Source: Actinomycetes bacterium
GTDB taxonomy: Bacteria > Actinomycetota > Actinomycetes > Actinomycetales > Dermatophilaceae
DNA: 43,199 nucleotides
Direction: 5' to 3'
Assembly: GCA_029552065.1 (NCBI GenBank)
Contig: JAKPEG010000223.1
Coordinates: 1-43,199, forward strand
This document shows positions 35,279-43,125 of this stretch, one piece after another (the stretch's first letter is position 1; the number at the start of each line of letters is the position of its first letter). Below the pieces are notes generated by a model, which was not told where the DNA came from, did no database searches, and saw nothing but the letters and a program-made list of their open reading frames with translations. The position numbers and the translations under genes are program-made.

Positions 35279-36379
35279 TCACGCCCGCTTGCGCAGCGCG
35301 GCGTCGAGGTCGCGCCAGAGATCCTCGACGTCCTCGATGCCCACCGACAGGCGCAGTAGCGTCTCGGGGACGAGCTCGGACTCCCCGGGATAGCGGCGGC
35401 GGCGCTCGATCAGCGACTCGACGCCCCCCAGGCTCGTCGCACCCAACCACAGCCGACACGACGCGGCCACCCGTTCGGCGTCCTCGGCGCTGCCGCCGAT
35501 CTCGACGGCGAGCATCGCGCCCCATCCCGGGTAGCGCACCCGGGTTACCCGCGGGTGGCCCGCGAGCCGTCGGGCCAGCTCGGCGGCGTTGGCGCAGGCC
35601 CGTTCGACACGCACGTGCAGGGTGCGTATGCCGCGCAGCGCCAGCCATGTCTCCATCGGCCCCGCGATCGCCCCGTGCCGCGTGCGGTGGGCGAGCAGGG
35701 CGGCATACGGGCGGTCGCCGGTCTCGTCGGGTCGCACGACGACAACGCCGAGCAGCACGTCGGAGTGGCCGGCGAGGTACTTGGTCGCCGAGTGGACGAC
35801 GACGTCGGCGCCGAGCTCGAGCGGGCGCGCGAGCAGGGGGGTGGCGAAGGTGTTGTCGGCGCACACGAGCAGGCCGAGCGCTCGTGCGCCGGCGACGACC
35901 CGGGGGAGGTCGGCGACCTCCATGAGCGGGTTCGTCGGCGACTCGAGCCACAGAGCGCCGGCCCCCTCGCACGCGGCGAGTACCGCGTCGGTGTCCTGGA
36001 CGTCGACCCAGCGGACCTCCCGGCCGGCGGCCTCGAGTTCGCGGATGACGGCGCCGGCCGTGTTGTAGGGGGTGCGGGGGGCGACGAGGGCGCCGGTGGG
36101 CGGGAGCAGGGTGAGGGCGGCGGAGATCGCGGCCATTCCCGAGGCGAAGACGAGGGCCCGACCGCCTTCGAGCGCCCCGACGGCCTCCTCGAAGGCGGTC
36201 CACGTCGCGTTCTCGGCCCGGCCGTAGCCGAGGGCGCCGGTCACCTGCGGATCGGGTTGCGCGGCATACGTGCTGGACAACTCGACGGGGACGTTGACCG
36301 GGGCGCCTGGCGCGCGGGGCGGACGGCCGGTGGTCACCACGAGGGTGGCGGGGGCAAGGGGTTCGGGCGCGCTGCTCAC
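35279..36379 (-). CDS. Cystathionine gamma-synthase / lyase-like PLP enzyme
   Basis: A Cys/Met-metabolism pyridoxal-phosphate enzyme of 366 residues. Visible are ELSSTYAAQ, LGYGRAENATWTAFEEAVGALEGG, VFASGMAAISAAL, the LWLESPTNPLMEVADLP segment, VCADNTFATPLLARPLELGADVVVHSATKYLAGHSD with the PLP lysine in SATKY (about residue 200), and the end SLGGVESLIERRRRYPG...LLRLSVGIEDVEDLWRDL. Whether it is a synthase (MetB) or a lyase cannot be told from the sequence. It is not part of the conserved gpsA-ddl neighbourhood known from Mycobacterium, so it may be an insertion. It is divergent from ddl. Confidence 0.9.
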   Translation of the reverse strand: MSSAPEPLAPATLVVTTGRPPRAPGAPVNVPVELSSTYAAQPDPQVTGALGYGRAENATWTAFEEAVGALEGGRALVFASGMAAISAALTLLPPTGALVAPRTPYNTAGAVIRELEAAGREVRWVDVQDTDAVLAACEGAGALWLESPTNPLMEVADLPRVVAGARALGLLVCADNTFATPLLARPLELGADVVVHSATKYLAGHSDVLLGVVVVRPDETGDRPYAALLAHRTRHGAIAGPMETWLALRGIRTLHVRVERACANAAELARRLAGHPRVTRVRYPGWGAMLAVEIGGSAEDAERVAASCRLWLGATSLGGVESLIERRRRYPGESELVPETLLRLSVGIEDVEDLWRDLDAALRKRA

Positions 36380-36415
36380 CCGGCAAGCCTAAGCGGGAGG
36401 TCTGGGCCGGACGGG

Positions 36416-36421
36416 TAGGGT
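36416..36421 (+). promoter_or_regulatory. Leaderless -10 box TAGGGT of ddl
   Basis: TAGGGT is followed by seven bases and the ATG at 36429, so the ddl message should start at the start codon. Confidence 0.6.
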
Positions 36422-36428
36422 CGAGCCG

Positions 36429-37598
36429 ATGAGCACCGATCCCTTCCTGCAGCCCGGTCGGGCCGGCACGTCCGCCGAGCCACCGCCGGCCCGGCGCAAG
36501 CCGCGCGTGGCGATCGTCTTCGGCGGCCGCTCCTCCGAGCACGCGGTCTCCTGCGCGAGCGCCGCGTCGGTGTTGCGCGCGATCGACCGCGACGCCTACG
36601 ACGTCCTCCCGATCGGCATCGCCAAGGACGGCCGTTGGGTGCTCGTGCCCGACGACCCGGCCGCGCTCGAGCTCGCGCCCGGGCACCTCCCCGAGGTCGA
36701 CCCCTCGGGTGCCGGCGTGGTCGCCCCCCTGTCGACCGTCGACCGCGCGCTGCACGTGCGCACGGCGACCGGTGCGATCGAGGAACTCGGCGAAGTCGAC
36801 GTCGTCTTCCCGCTCCTGCACGGTCCGTGGGGCGAGGACGGCACCCTGCAGGGGATGCTCGACCTCGCCGACGTCCGCTACGTCGGCTCTGGGGTGCACG
36901 CCTCGGCGGCGAGCATGGACAAGCACTACATGAAGGTCGTCTTCGCCGGACACGGGCTCCCGGTCGGGCCGTATGCCGTCATCACCGACCGCGCCTGGCG
37001 CGCCGATCGGGCGGCCGCACTCGATGCGTCCTCGTCGATGGGCTTCCCCGTCTTCGTCAAGCCCGCTCGGGCCGGGTCGAGCATGGGCATCACCCGGGTG
37101 ACCTCCGCCGAAGGCCTCGAGGCGGCGATCGAGGCCGCCCGGGACCACGATCCCAAGGTGCTCGTGGAGGCGGCCATCTTCGGGCGGGAGCTCGAGTGTG
37201 CGGTCCTGCAGGGACGTGACCTCGAGCCCCCGCGCACGAGCGAGGTCGGCGAGATCCGGGTCGTCAAGGGGCACGACTTCTACGACTTCGAGGCCAAGTA
37301 CCTCGCCGACGCCGATGTCGAGCTCGTCTGCCCGGCCGACGTGCCGGCCGACGTGTCGGCAGAGGTCCGGCGGCTGGCTGCGGAGGCGTTCACGGCGATG
37401 GGCTGCGAGGGGCTCGCGCGGGTCGACTGCTTCTACACCGACCACGGCGAGGTCGTGCTCAACGAGATCAACACGATGCCCGGGTTCACGCCGCACTCGA
37501 TGTACCCCCGGATGTGGGCGCAGACCGGCCTGCCCTATCCGCGGCTCGTCGACGAGCTCATCGCCCTGGCCCTGGCCCGGCGGGTCGGGCTGCGCTGA
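36429..37598 (+). CDS. ddl: D-alanine-D-alanine ligase
   Basis: It makes the D-Ala-D-Ala dipeptide of peptidoglycan precursors in the cytosol, using ATP. The 389-residue ATP-grasp protein has VAIVFGGRSSEHAVSCASAASVL at the N-terminus, VDVVFPLLHGPWGEDGTLQGMLDLADVRYVGSGVHASAASMDK, FPVFVKPARAGSSMGITRV, EAAIFGRELECAVLQG and the metal site VDCFYTDHGEVVLNEINTMPGFTPHSMYP. A 25-residue polar extension precedes the fold. Its homologue in Mycobacterium tuberculosis, ddlA, is also next to gpsA. Confidence 0.97.
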   Translation: MSTDPFLQPGRAGTSAEPPPARRKPRVAIVFGGRSSEHAVSCASAASVLRAIDRDAYDVLPIGIAKDGRWVLVPDDPAALELAPGHLPEVDPSGAGVVAPLSTVDRALHVRTATGAIEELGEVDVVFPLLHGPWGEDGTLQGMLDLADVRYVGSGVHASAASMDKHYMKVVFAGHGLPVGPYAVITDRAWRADRAAALDASSSMGFPVFVKPARAGSSMGITRVTSAEGLEAAIEAARDHDPKVLVEAAIFGRELECAVLQGRDLEPPRTSEVGEIRVVKGHDFYDFEAKYLADADVELVCPADVPADVSAEVRRLAAEAFTAMGCEGLARVDCFYTDHGEVVLNEINTMPGFTPHSMYPRMWAQTGLPYPRLVDELIALALARRVGLR

Positions 37599-37659
37599 GC
37601 GCGCCCGCCGCCCGGGTCATCGGCCGTCAGGTGGGGCTGCCCCGTCCGTGAGCCGTGGC

Positions 37660-38151
37660 TCAACTGCAGTGGCGGCCGTTGGCGGGGAGGGCCTTCGCCG
37701 CGGCCCCGAACGCTGGCAGCAGGAGCGGTTGGGGTGCATAGGTGGCGGGCACGAGGACGTCGAGGGTGGGGCTGCGCCCGTATGCCGTGAACCTCACCCC
37801 GTCGGTGAGCGGCTGGACCACCCAGTCGACGTCGTCGACGCCGATGCAGTCGAGGGTGGTCGGTTCGAGGGCTGGATAGCCGCAGATGGCGATGATCGCC
37901 GGCTCGCCCCAGGCCCGGGCGGCGGGGGAGTCGACCGAGATCGTCCGCGATGTCTTGCCCGACACGGTGGCCGGCCAGAGAGGGCCGAGCGCCTGGCAGG
38001 AGGTGCTGGACGCTGCGGGGGGCAGCGCGACCGACACCGGCCCCGGCCCCTGGGCGCACCCGGCGAGCAGGGCCACGGCAGCCAGCGGGGCGGCATACCG
38101 CGTCGTGGGTCGTCGCGGTGGCCGCCCCGTCGGGACGTGCGCGTGGTTCAG
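37660..38151 (-). CDS. DUF3515 lipoprotein with a probable CTG start
   Basis: The protein has a basic leader (VPTGRPPRRPTTR), a hydrophobic stretch and the lipobox LLAGC, then SVALPPAASSTSCQALGPLWPATVSGKTSRTI...WVVQPLTDGVRFTAYGRSPTLDVLVPATYAPQPLLLPAFGAAAKALPANGRHCS, the DUF3515 pattern with four cysteines. No ATG, GTG or TTG lies in frame between the upstream gene and the signal peptide. The best candidate is CTG at 38149-38151, which overlaps the TGA of the Lrp-like gene as CTGA and gives 163 residues. The function is unknown; homologues sit next to ddl and thiL in other actinobacteria (Rv2980 in M. tuberculosis). Confidence 0.75.
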   Translation of the reverse strand: MNHAHVPTGRPPRRPTTRYAAPLAAVALLAGCAQGPGPVSVALPPAASSTSCQALGPLWPATVSGKTSRTISVDSPAARAWGEPAIIAICGYPALEPTTLDCIGVDDVDWVVQPLTDGVRFTAYGRSPTLDVLVPATYAPQPLLLPAFGAAAKALPANGRHCS

Positions 38152-38381
38152 ATGTGCACGACCGTGCAGGTGAGGGTGCGGGTGATGCCGGGCACGTCCT
38201 GGATCTTGGCGATGACGAGCTTGCCGAGCTCGTCCACGGTGTGGGACTCGACCCGGGCGATGACGTCGTAGGGGCCGGTGACGTCCTCGGCGGAGGCGAC
38301 GCCTGCCACCTGGCGGACGGCCTCGGCGACGCTCGCGGACTTGCCGACCTCGGTTTGGATGAGGATGTATGCCTGGACCAC
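38148..38381 (-). CDS. Lrp/AsnC-family single ligand-binding domain protein
   Basis: The 77-residue protein is a lone RAM domain, the amino-acid-binding half of Lrp-type regulators, without a DNA-binding domain: VQAYILIQTEVGKSASVAEAVRQVAGVASAEDVTGPYDVIARVESHTVDELGKLVIAKIQDVPGITRT. Such proteins form rings and may sense amino acids or partner with full-length Lrp proteins. The gene lies in a window full of branched-chain amino acid genes, but it occupies its conserved actinobacterial place next to thiL, so no specific link is claimed. ATG at 38379-38381; GAGGTACCTGCGTGGTCC lies before it. Confidence 0.92.
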   Translation of the reverse strand: MVQAYILIQTEVGKSASVAEAVRQVAGVASAEDVTGPYDVIARVESHTVDELGKLVIAKIQDVPGITRTLTCTVVHI

Positions 38382-38534
38382 GCAGGTACCTCGCTTCGTC
38401 GACGGTTGGGCGGGGGATGGTCCCAGCCGGGGGCGGGTCGTCCTCGACCCGTTGGGGAGACGCTACCGTGCCGGTGACCGATCCGCCCGAGTGAGGGGGG
38501 TCGGACCGGCCGGATGGGAAGGACGAGGGCAACG

Positions 38535-39488
38535 GTGGGTGAACCCCCGATGACACTGGCGGATCTGCGCGAGGAAGAGCTGCTCGCGCGGATCATCCCG
38601 CTGCTGCCCACCGCGGCCCCGGGGGTCCTCGTCGGTCCCGGCGACGACACCGCCGTGCTCGCGTGCCGGGGCGCGACGATCGTCACGACCGACGCCGCCG
38701 TCCGCGATCGGGACTGGCGCGACGACTGGTGCAGCGGCGCGGACGTCGGGGCCAAGATCGTCGCCCAGAACCTCGCCGACGTCGCCGCCATGGGCGGACG
38801 CCCGACCGGCCTGGTCGTCACCCTGCTCGCCGACCCGCGCACGACGGTGGCGTGGGTCGAGGACTTCGCCCGGGGGCTCGGCGAGGCCGCCCGCGCCGCC
38901 GAGGCGGTCGTCCTCGGCGGGGACCTCTCCTCGGCTCCGGCGGGCCTGCTCGCCGTCTCGGTCACCGCGCTGGGAGAGCTCGACGGGCGGGACCCGGTGC
39001 TGCGCTCGGGGGCGCGTGTCGGCGACCGCGTGGCCGTCGCCGGCACGCTCGGACGTTCGGCCGCCGGGCTCGTCCTGCTCGAGCAGGGCCGGTCCGACGT
39101 CGACCCGGAGCTCGTCGCGATGCACCGCCGGCCCACCCCGCCGCTCGCGCAGGGTCCGGTGGCGGCGCTCGCCGGCGCGCGCGCGATGCTCGACCTGTCC
39201 GACGGGCTGCTGCGCGACGCCGCCCGGATCGCCGCGGCGAGCGGGGTGCGCCTGGACCTCGACCGCGCGGCCCTCGCCCGGTATGCCGCGCGGCTGGCTC
39301 CCGCTGTCGGCGATGCGGGCTCCTGGGAGTGCGTTCTCGGTGGGGGAGAAGAGCATTCGTTGCTCGCCTGCTTCCCGGGACCCGTCCCCGAGGGCTGGAC
39401 GGTGGTGGGTTCGGTGCACGAAGGCGCGGGGGTGAGCGTGGACGGCATACGGCAGTCGCCTCGCGGGTGGGACCACTTCCGGGTGTGA
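38535..39488 (+). CDS. thiL: Thiamine-monophosphate kinase
   Basis: It phosphorylates thiamine phosphate to the active cofactor, which IlvB needs. The 317-residue protein has the PurM-like ATP fold: VGPGDDTAVLA, TTDAAV, DVGAKIVAQNLADVAAMGGRPTGLVVTLL, VVLGGDLSSAPAGLL, GDRVAVAGTLGRSAAGLVLL, AMLDLSDGLLRDAARIAAASGV and VLGGGEEHSLLACFPG. The usual GxHF stretch after TTD is replaced by VRDRDWRDDW. I chose the GTG at 38535, preceded by GGACGAGGG; an ATG at 38514 and one at 38550 are the alternatives. It is divergent from the Lrp-like gene. Confidence 0.93.
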   Translation: MGEPPMTLADLREEELLARIIPLLPTAAPGVLVGPGDDTAVLACRGATIVTTDAAVRDRDWRDDWCSGADVGAKIVAQNLADVAAMGGRPTGLVVTLLADPRTTVAWVEDFARGLGEAARAAEAVVLGGDLSSAPAGLLAVSVTALGELDGRDPVLRSGARVGDRVAVAGTLGRSAAGLVLLEQGRSDVDPELVAMHRRPTPPLAQGPVAALAGARAMLDLSDGLLRDAARIAAASGVRLDLDRAALARYAARLAPAVGDAGSWECVLGGGEEHSLLACFPGPVPEGWTVVGSVHEGAGVSVDGIRQSPRGWDHFRV

Positions 39489-39521
39489 CCCACGCCGCGT
39501 CGCGGTGTGTCGGACGAGGCA

Positions 39522-39560
39522 AGAACCTACGGTAACGTAAGTTACGTCAACGTAGGTTCT
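39522..39560. promoter_or_regulatory. 39-bp near-perfect palindrome (operator) before the nitronate monooxygenase
   Basis: AGAACCTACG (39522-39531) pairs with CGTAGGTTCT (39551-39560), and ACGTAA (39535-39540) with TTACGT (39542-39547), all centred on 39541; 17 of 19 base pairs match. It is AT-richer than its surroundings. TAGGTT (39553-39558) inside the right arm is a TANNNT -10 box, so a bound protein would block transcription of the gene starting at 39581. Nested dyads of this size suit a TetR-like dimer pair. No regulator gene lies alongside. Confidence 0.75.
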
Positions 39561-39580
39561 GACCGATCGAAGAGGCCCCG

Positions 39581-41155
39581 ATGACCGTCACCGCCCTCCA
39601 CGCCAACGCCGCCGTCGCCACGGACGCCACCGATGTCGGCCACGCCGCCCACCCCGCCCGGCGGGGCGGCGCGCCGCGCGACCGGCTCGTCCGCGACGGC
39701 CGGCTGCCTCAGGTGATCCAGGGCGGGATGGGTGTCGCCGTCTCCGGTTGGCGTCTCGCCCGCGCCGTCGCGCTCGCCGGCGAGCTCGGGGTCGTCTCCG
39801 GAACCGCGATCGACGTCGTCCTGGCCCGGCGGCTGCAGGACGGCGACCCCGGCGGCCACGTGCGCCGTGCGTTGGCGGCCTTCCCCGACCCGGAGATCGC
39901 CGCGTGGATCCTCGACTCCTACTTCGTCGAGGGCGGGATCGGCCCGGACGAGCGCTACCGGCCGGTGCCGCGGCATACCCTCTCGTCCGCTCAGCGGCTC
40001 GTCGAGCTCACCGTGGCTGCGGGCTTCGTCGAGGTCTACCTCGCCAAGGAGGGGCACGACGGGCGCGTGGGCATCAACCTGCTGCGCAAGATCGAATTGC
40101 CTTTGCCGGCAACGGTCTACGGGGCGATCCTGGCCGGGGTCGACGCTGTGCTCGTCGGCGCGGGCAGCCCCGCCGAGATCCCCGCGCTCGTGCGGGGGCT
40201 CGCGGCACACGAGGACGTCACCCTCGACGTGCGGGTGATGGGCGCCCGCTCAAGCGACGGGCTCGGGGCGATGACCTTCTCGCCACGTGGGATGTTGGGG
40301 CGCGCTGCTGCCGCCGTGGCGGCGTCGGACCTGCGCGCTGTGCTCGCGGTGCCGGCGGTGCTCGCCATCGTCGCCTCGACCGACCTTGCCGCGGGGCTGG
40401 CCGGCGACCCGCGCACGCGACCGGACGGCTTCGTCGTCGAGGGCCAGATCGCCGGCGGCCACAACGCGCCGCCGCGCGGTCCGCGACGGACCGACGAGCT
40501 GGGACAGCCCGTCTACGACGAGCGCGACGTCGTCGACCTGGCGGCGATCCTCGAGCTCGGCCTGCCCGTGTGGCTCGCCGGCGGCTGCGCCGGACCGGAG
40601 GGTCTCGCCGATGCGCTCGCTCTGGGAGCGGCGGGGGTGCAGATCGGGACGGCCTTCGCGTTCTGCGACGAGTCGGGCTTCGAGCCGGGTCTCAAGGACC
40701 GGGTGCGTGGGCGGATCCTCGCCGGTGATCTGCAGGTCCGGTCCGACTGGCGGGTGTCGCCCACGGGATTTCCCTTCCGGGTGGCCGACCTGCCGGGCAC
40801 GCTGTCCGACGACGCGGTGGTGAGCGGGCGCAAACCGGTGTGCGACCTGGGAGTCCTGCGCACGGCATACCGGACGGAGAGCGGCGACGTGGACTTCCGG
40901 TGCCCGGCCGAGCCGACCGGGGCCTATCTGCGCAAGGGCGGGCGGGAGGCCAACCAGGCCGGCCGCGTGTGCCTGTGTAACGCCCTCCTTGCGAGCGCCG
41001 GTATGCCGCAGCGTCGCCCCGGGGGGACGGTCGAGCCCGTGCTCGTCACCTCGGGCGCCGATCTCGGGCCGGTCGCCACCCTGCTCGGCGCCGGGGGCGG
41101 ACGGTATGCCGCGGCCGACGTCGTCCGCTATGTGCGGGAGGCGGTCCCCGCCTGA
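39581..41155 (+). CDS. Nitronate monooxygenase-like flavoprotein
   Basis: A 524-residue TIM-barrel flavoprotein of the 2-nitropropane dioxygenase family, larger than the usual 320-380 residues. It shows LPQVIQGGMGVAVSGWRLARAVALAGELGVVSGTAIDV near the N-terminus, VYLAKEGHDGRVGINLLRKIELPLPATVYGAILAGVDAVLVGAGSP, then VVEGQIAGGHNAPPRG with the AGGH flavin/substrate motif, LPVWLAGGCAGPEGLADALALGAAGVQIGTAFAFCDESGF, and a Cys-containing C-terminal part (CPAEPTGAYLRKGG...RVCLCNALLA). The natural substrate is unknown. A 39-bp palindrome covers its promoter, so it is probably inducible. It is not part of the conserved thiL-rpmB neighbourhood. Confidence 0.85.
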   Translation: MTVTALHANAAVATDATDVGHAAHPARRGGAPRDRLVRDGRLPQVIQGGMGVAVSGWRLARAVALAGELGVVSGTAIDVVLARRLQDGDPGGHVRRALAAFPDPEIAAWILDSYFVEGGIGPDERYRPVPRHTLSSAQRLVELTVAAGFVEVYLAKEGHDGRVGINLLRKIELPLPATVYGAILAGVDAVLVGAGSPAEIPALVRGLAAHEDVTLDVRVMGARSSDGLGAMTFSPRGMLGRAAAAVAASDLRAVLAVPAVLAIVASTDLAAGLAGDPRTRPDGFVVEGQIAGGHNAPPRGPRRTDELGQPVYDERDVVDLAAILELGLPVWLAGGCAGPEGLADALALGAAGVQIGTAFAFCDESGFEPGLKDRVRGRILAGDLQVRSDWRVSPTGFPFRVADLPGTLSDDAVVSGRKPVCDLGVLRTAYRTESGDVDFRCPAEPTGAYLRKGGREANQAGRVCLCNALLASAGMPQRRPGGTVEPVLVTSGADLGPVATLLGAGGGRYAAADVVRYVREAVPA

Positions 41156-41239
41156 GGTGGACCTGGCCTGAGGTGGGCCGCGCCCCGGTCCGGGTGTCAA
41201 CCGTCGTCGGTGTGGGGTCGAGTCCTGCGATTTGGCTGC

Positions 41240-41268
41240 TTGTTTTCGAACAGATGTTCGAGTATGCT
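41240..41268 (+). promoter_or_regulatory. SOS promoter: LexA box within a leaderless promoter
   Basis: TCGAACAGATGTTCGA (41246-41261) is a perfect palindrome matching the actinobacterial LexA consensus TCGAAC-N4-GTTCGA. It fills the 17-bp spacer between TTGTTT (41240-41245) and TATGCT (41263-41268). The start would fall on the ATG at 41275. LexA binding must therefore block the promoter until DNA damage. Confidence 0.9.
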
Positions 41269-41274
41269 CGGGGC

Positions 41275-42630
41275 ATGACGGCTCTGACCACGGCACCGCG
41301 CACGCCCCATCAGCTGGCGCGTGCGGCGCTGGCGCGGCTCAACGCGAGTCTCGACGACCTTGCCGTCGGGCTCGCCGGGGCCGGGCGTGGGGAGGCCGCA
41401 GCCGTCGTTCCGGCGCTGGATCGGGCGCTCACCCGGCTTCAGGCACTCAAGCTCGCGGCGGTTGCCGCGGCAGACCGCGACGACGTCGCCCGGGGCAGCG
41501 GGCTGCCCGATACCGGCGCCTGGCTCGCGGCACGCACGCACGCCACGGGGGCAGCGGCCGCGCGCGAGCTCTCGCTGGCCACCGCGCTCGACGACCGGTT
41601 GCCCGCCACGCGGGCGGCCCTGCACGCAGGTGAGGTGTCCAGCGCGCACGCCGCGGTCATTGCCGCGGCGACCCGGCAGCTGCCCGCGACACTCGCGCAG
41701 CCCGAACGGGAGCGGATCGAGCTCGGTCTCGTGGCGCAGGCCAGGAGGGTGGATCCGGCGCGGCTGCGCAAGGCGGCGCGACGGGCGCTGCTGTTCGCCG
41801 AGCGGTCGGCGGCTGAGGTCGCCGCGCACGAGGACGAGATGCTGCGCGCCGAGGAGGATCGGGCCTGGCAGCGGGCGCGGCTCACCATGCATGACAACCT
41901 CGACGGCACGACGAGCGGGCACTTCACGGTGCCGACTTTCGCCGGACAGGTGCTGCGCAAGACCCTTCAGCAACTGGCCTCTCCCCGGCGTGGCCGCGGG
42001 GGAGTGGGCGCGCCCGGGCGCCCAGGTGCAGCCGGAGACACTGCCGGCGGATCCGAGGTCGGTCCGGTCAGCATCGTGGGTGATGGGATCGATGCCGGGC
42101 TCGACTGGGCTCATCGCTACGGGCAGGCCTTCACGCAGTTGCTCGAGCGGCTGCCCACCGATCGGCTCCACGGCAAGGTGGCGGCGACCGTGGTCGTCAC
42201 CTTGGACCTCGAGCGGCTGCGGGACGCCGTCAACGCGCAGCCGGCGGGTGCCGCAGTCGACACCGGGACGGAACTGTCGGCCGGTCAGGTGCGACGGTTG
42301 GCGTGCGAGGCCGGACTCGTGCCCGCGGTCCTCGGTGGGCAGTCGCTGCCGCTGGATCTCGGCCGGGCGCAACGGTTCTACACCGAGGCGCAGCGGGTCG
42401 CGCTGGCCACGGTCTACGACGAGTGTGCGGCCGTCGGCTGCGACCGGCCCTATGCCTGGAGCGAGTTGCACCATGAGGATCCCTGGCATGCCGGCGGCTC
42501 CACCGACCTGGATCTGGCCGTGCCCCTGTGCGGCTGGCACCACCGGCGGGTGCACGACCCGACCTACCGGCACACCGTCGAGACCGACCGCGGCGGACGC
42601 AAGACGGTGACCTTCCACCGGCGGAGCTGA
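41275..42630 (+). CDS. HNH endonuclease with DUF222 (13E12-like), SOS-controlled
   Basis: A 451-residue protein. The N-terminal DUF222 domain (about 1-290; LARLNASLDDLAVGLAGAG, LQALKLAAVAAADRDDVA, GLPDTGAWLAARTHATGAAAARE) is followed by an HNH domain at about 375-445: CAAVGCDRPYAWSELHHEDPWHAGGSTDLDLAVPLCGWHHRRVHD, with paired cysteines and the ELHH and HHRRVHD metal/catalytic residues. The family includes the multicopy 13E12 genes of mycobacteria, some of which carry LexA boxes. A polar, Gly-rich stretch (about 240-270) lies between the domains. The ATG at 41275 is set by the promoter. The biological role of these genes is unsettled; repair or mobile-element functions have been suggested. Confidence 0.92.
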   Translation: MTALTTAPRTPHQLARAALARLNASLDDLAVGLAGAGRGEAAAVVPALDRALTRLQALKLAAVAAADRDDVARGSGLPDTGAWLAARTHATGAAAARELSLATALDDRLPATRAALHAGEVSSAHAAVIAAATRQLPATLAQPERERIELGLVAQARRVDPARLRKAARRALLFAERSAAEVAAHEDEMLRAEEDRAWQRARLTMHDNLDGTTSGHFTVPTFAGQVLRKTLQQLASPRRGRGGVGAPGRPGAAGDTAGGSEVGPVSIVGDGIDAGLDWAHRYGQAFTQLLERLPTDRLHGKVAATVVVTLDLERLRDAVNAQPAGAAVDTGTELSAGQVRRLACEAGLVPAVLGGQSLPLDLGRAQRFYTEAQRVALATVYDECAAVGCDRPYAWSELHHEDPWHAGGSTDLDLAVPLCGWHHRRVHDPTYRHTVETDRGGRKTVTFHRRS

Positions 42631-42773
42631 CGCGGCCGGTATGTCGCCGGGTGGAACTTCGTCGGTGCGAAGGAGTGGAGTCCAGCGCGGTGGTGTACGA
42701 CGGACCTGAGTGAGCGCGTGCCTGCGACGTCGGTCGGTGGGACCGAACTGTGCCCGCTCGACATTCACGACGA

Positions 42774-42800
42774 AGGCCGGCCCCCTGGGGGGACCGGCCT
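42774..42800 (-). terminator. Hairpin after rpmB
   Basis: AGGCCGG (42774-42780) pairs with CCGGCCT (42794-42800), and the inner CCCCC with GGGGG, giving a long GC stem around a tiny loop 21 bp beyond the rpmB stop on the minus strand. There is no T tract. The remaining 140 bp up to the HNH stop hold nothing I recognise. Confidence 0.65.
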
Positions 42801-42821
42801 CGTATGGGTGGTGCTGCGGGG

Positions 42822-43010
42822 TCAGCGCACGACCTTGCCCGCCTTGAGGCAGGAGGTGCACACGTTGAGGCGCTTCGGGGTCACGCCGCCGACGAGCGTC
42901 TTCACCCGCTGGATGTTGGGGTTCCAGCGGCGCTTCGTGCGCCGGTGCGAGTGTGAGATGTGGTGTCCGAAGCCCGGGCCCTTGCCGCAGACGTCACAGG
43001 TGGCAGCCAC
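42822..43010 (-). CDS. rpmB: Ribosomal protein L28
   Basis: A 62-residue protein of the large ribosomal subunit: [42 protein letters not shown]...[17 protein letters not shown]. It has the zinc-binding CxxC pairs (Cys5/Cys8 and Cys51/Cys54), so it is the C+ paralogue that needs zinc. Some actinobacteria also keep a zinc-free copy elsewhere. GTAGGAGT lies 7-10 bp before the ATG. It is transcribed toward the HNH gene and ends in a GC-rich hairpin. Confidence 0.97.
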   Translation of the reverse strand: MAATCDVCGKGPGFGHHISHSHRRTKRRWNPNIQRVKTLVGGVTPKRLNVCTSCLKAGKVVR

Positions 43011-43095
43011 GGGGAACTCCTACAAGACTCGGGGTACATGATGCCCGGGCGACCTGGAGCCGCCACGAGACGTCGCCCGTGCGGGCAACTTGCCA

Positions 43096-43125
43096 AGAAT
43101 AGCCGAGCAGGCGGGCCGACGACAA
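43096..43125 (-). promoter_or_regulatory. rpmB promoter
   Basis: On the minus strand TTGTCG (43120-43125) and TATTCT (43096-43101) are separated by 18 bp, a good actinobacterial promoter. The leader to the ATG would be about 80 nt. The last 75 bases of the window beyond it contain no feature I recognise. Confidence 0.65.
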
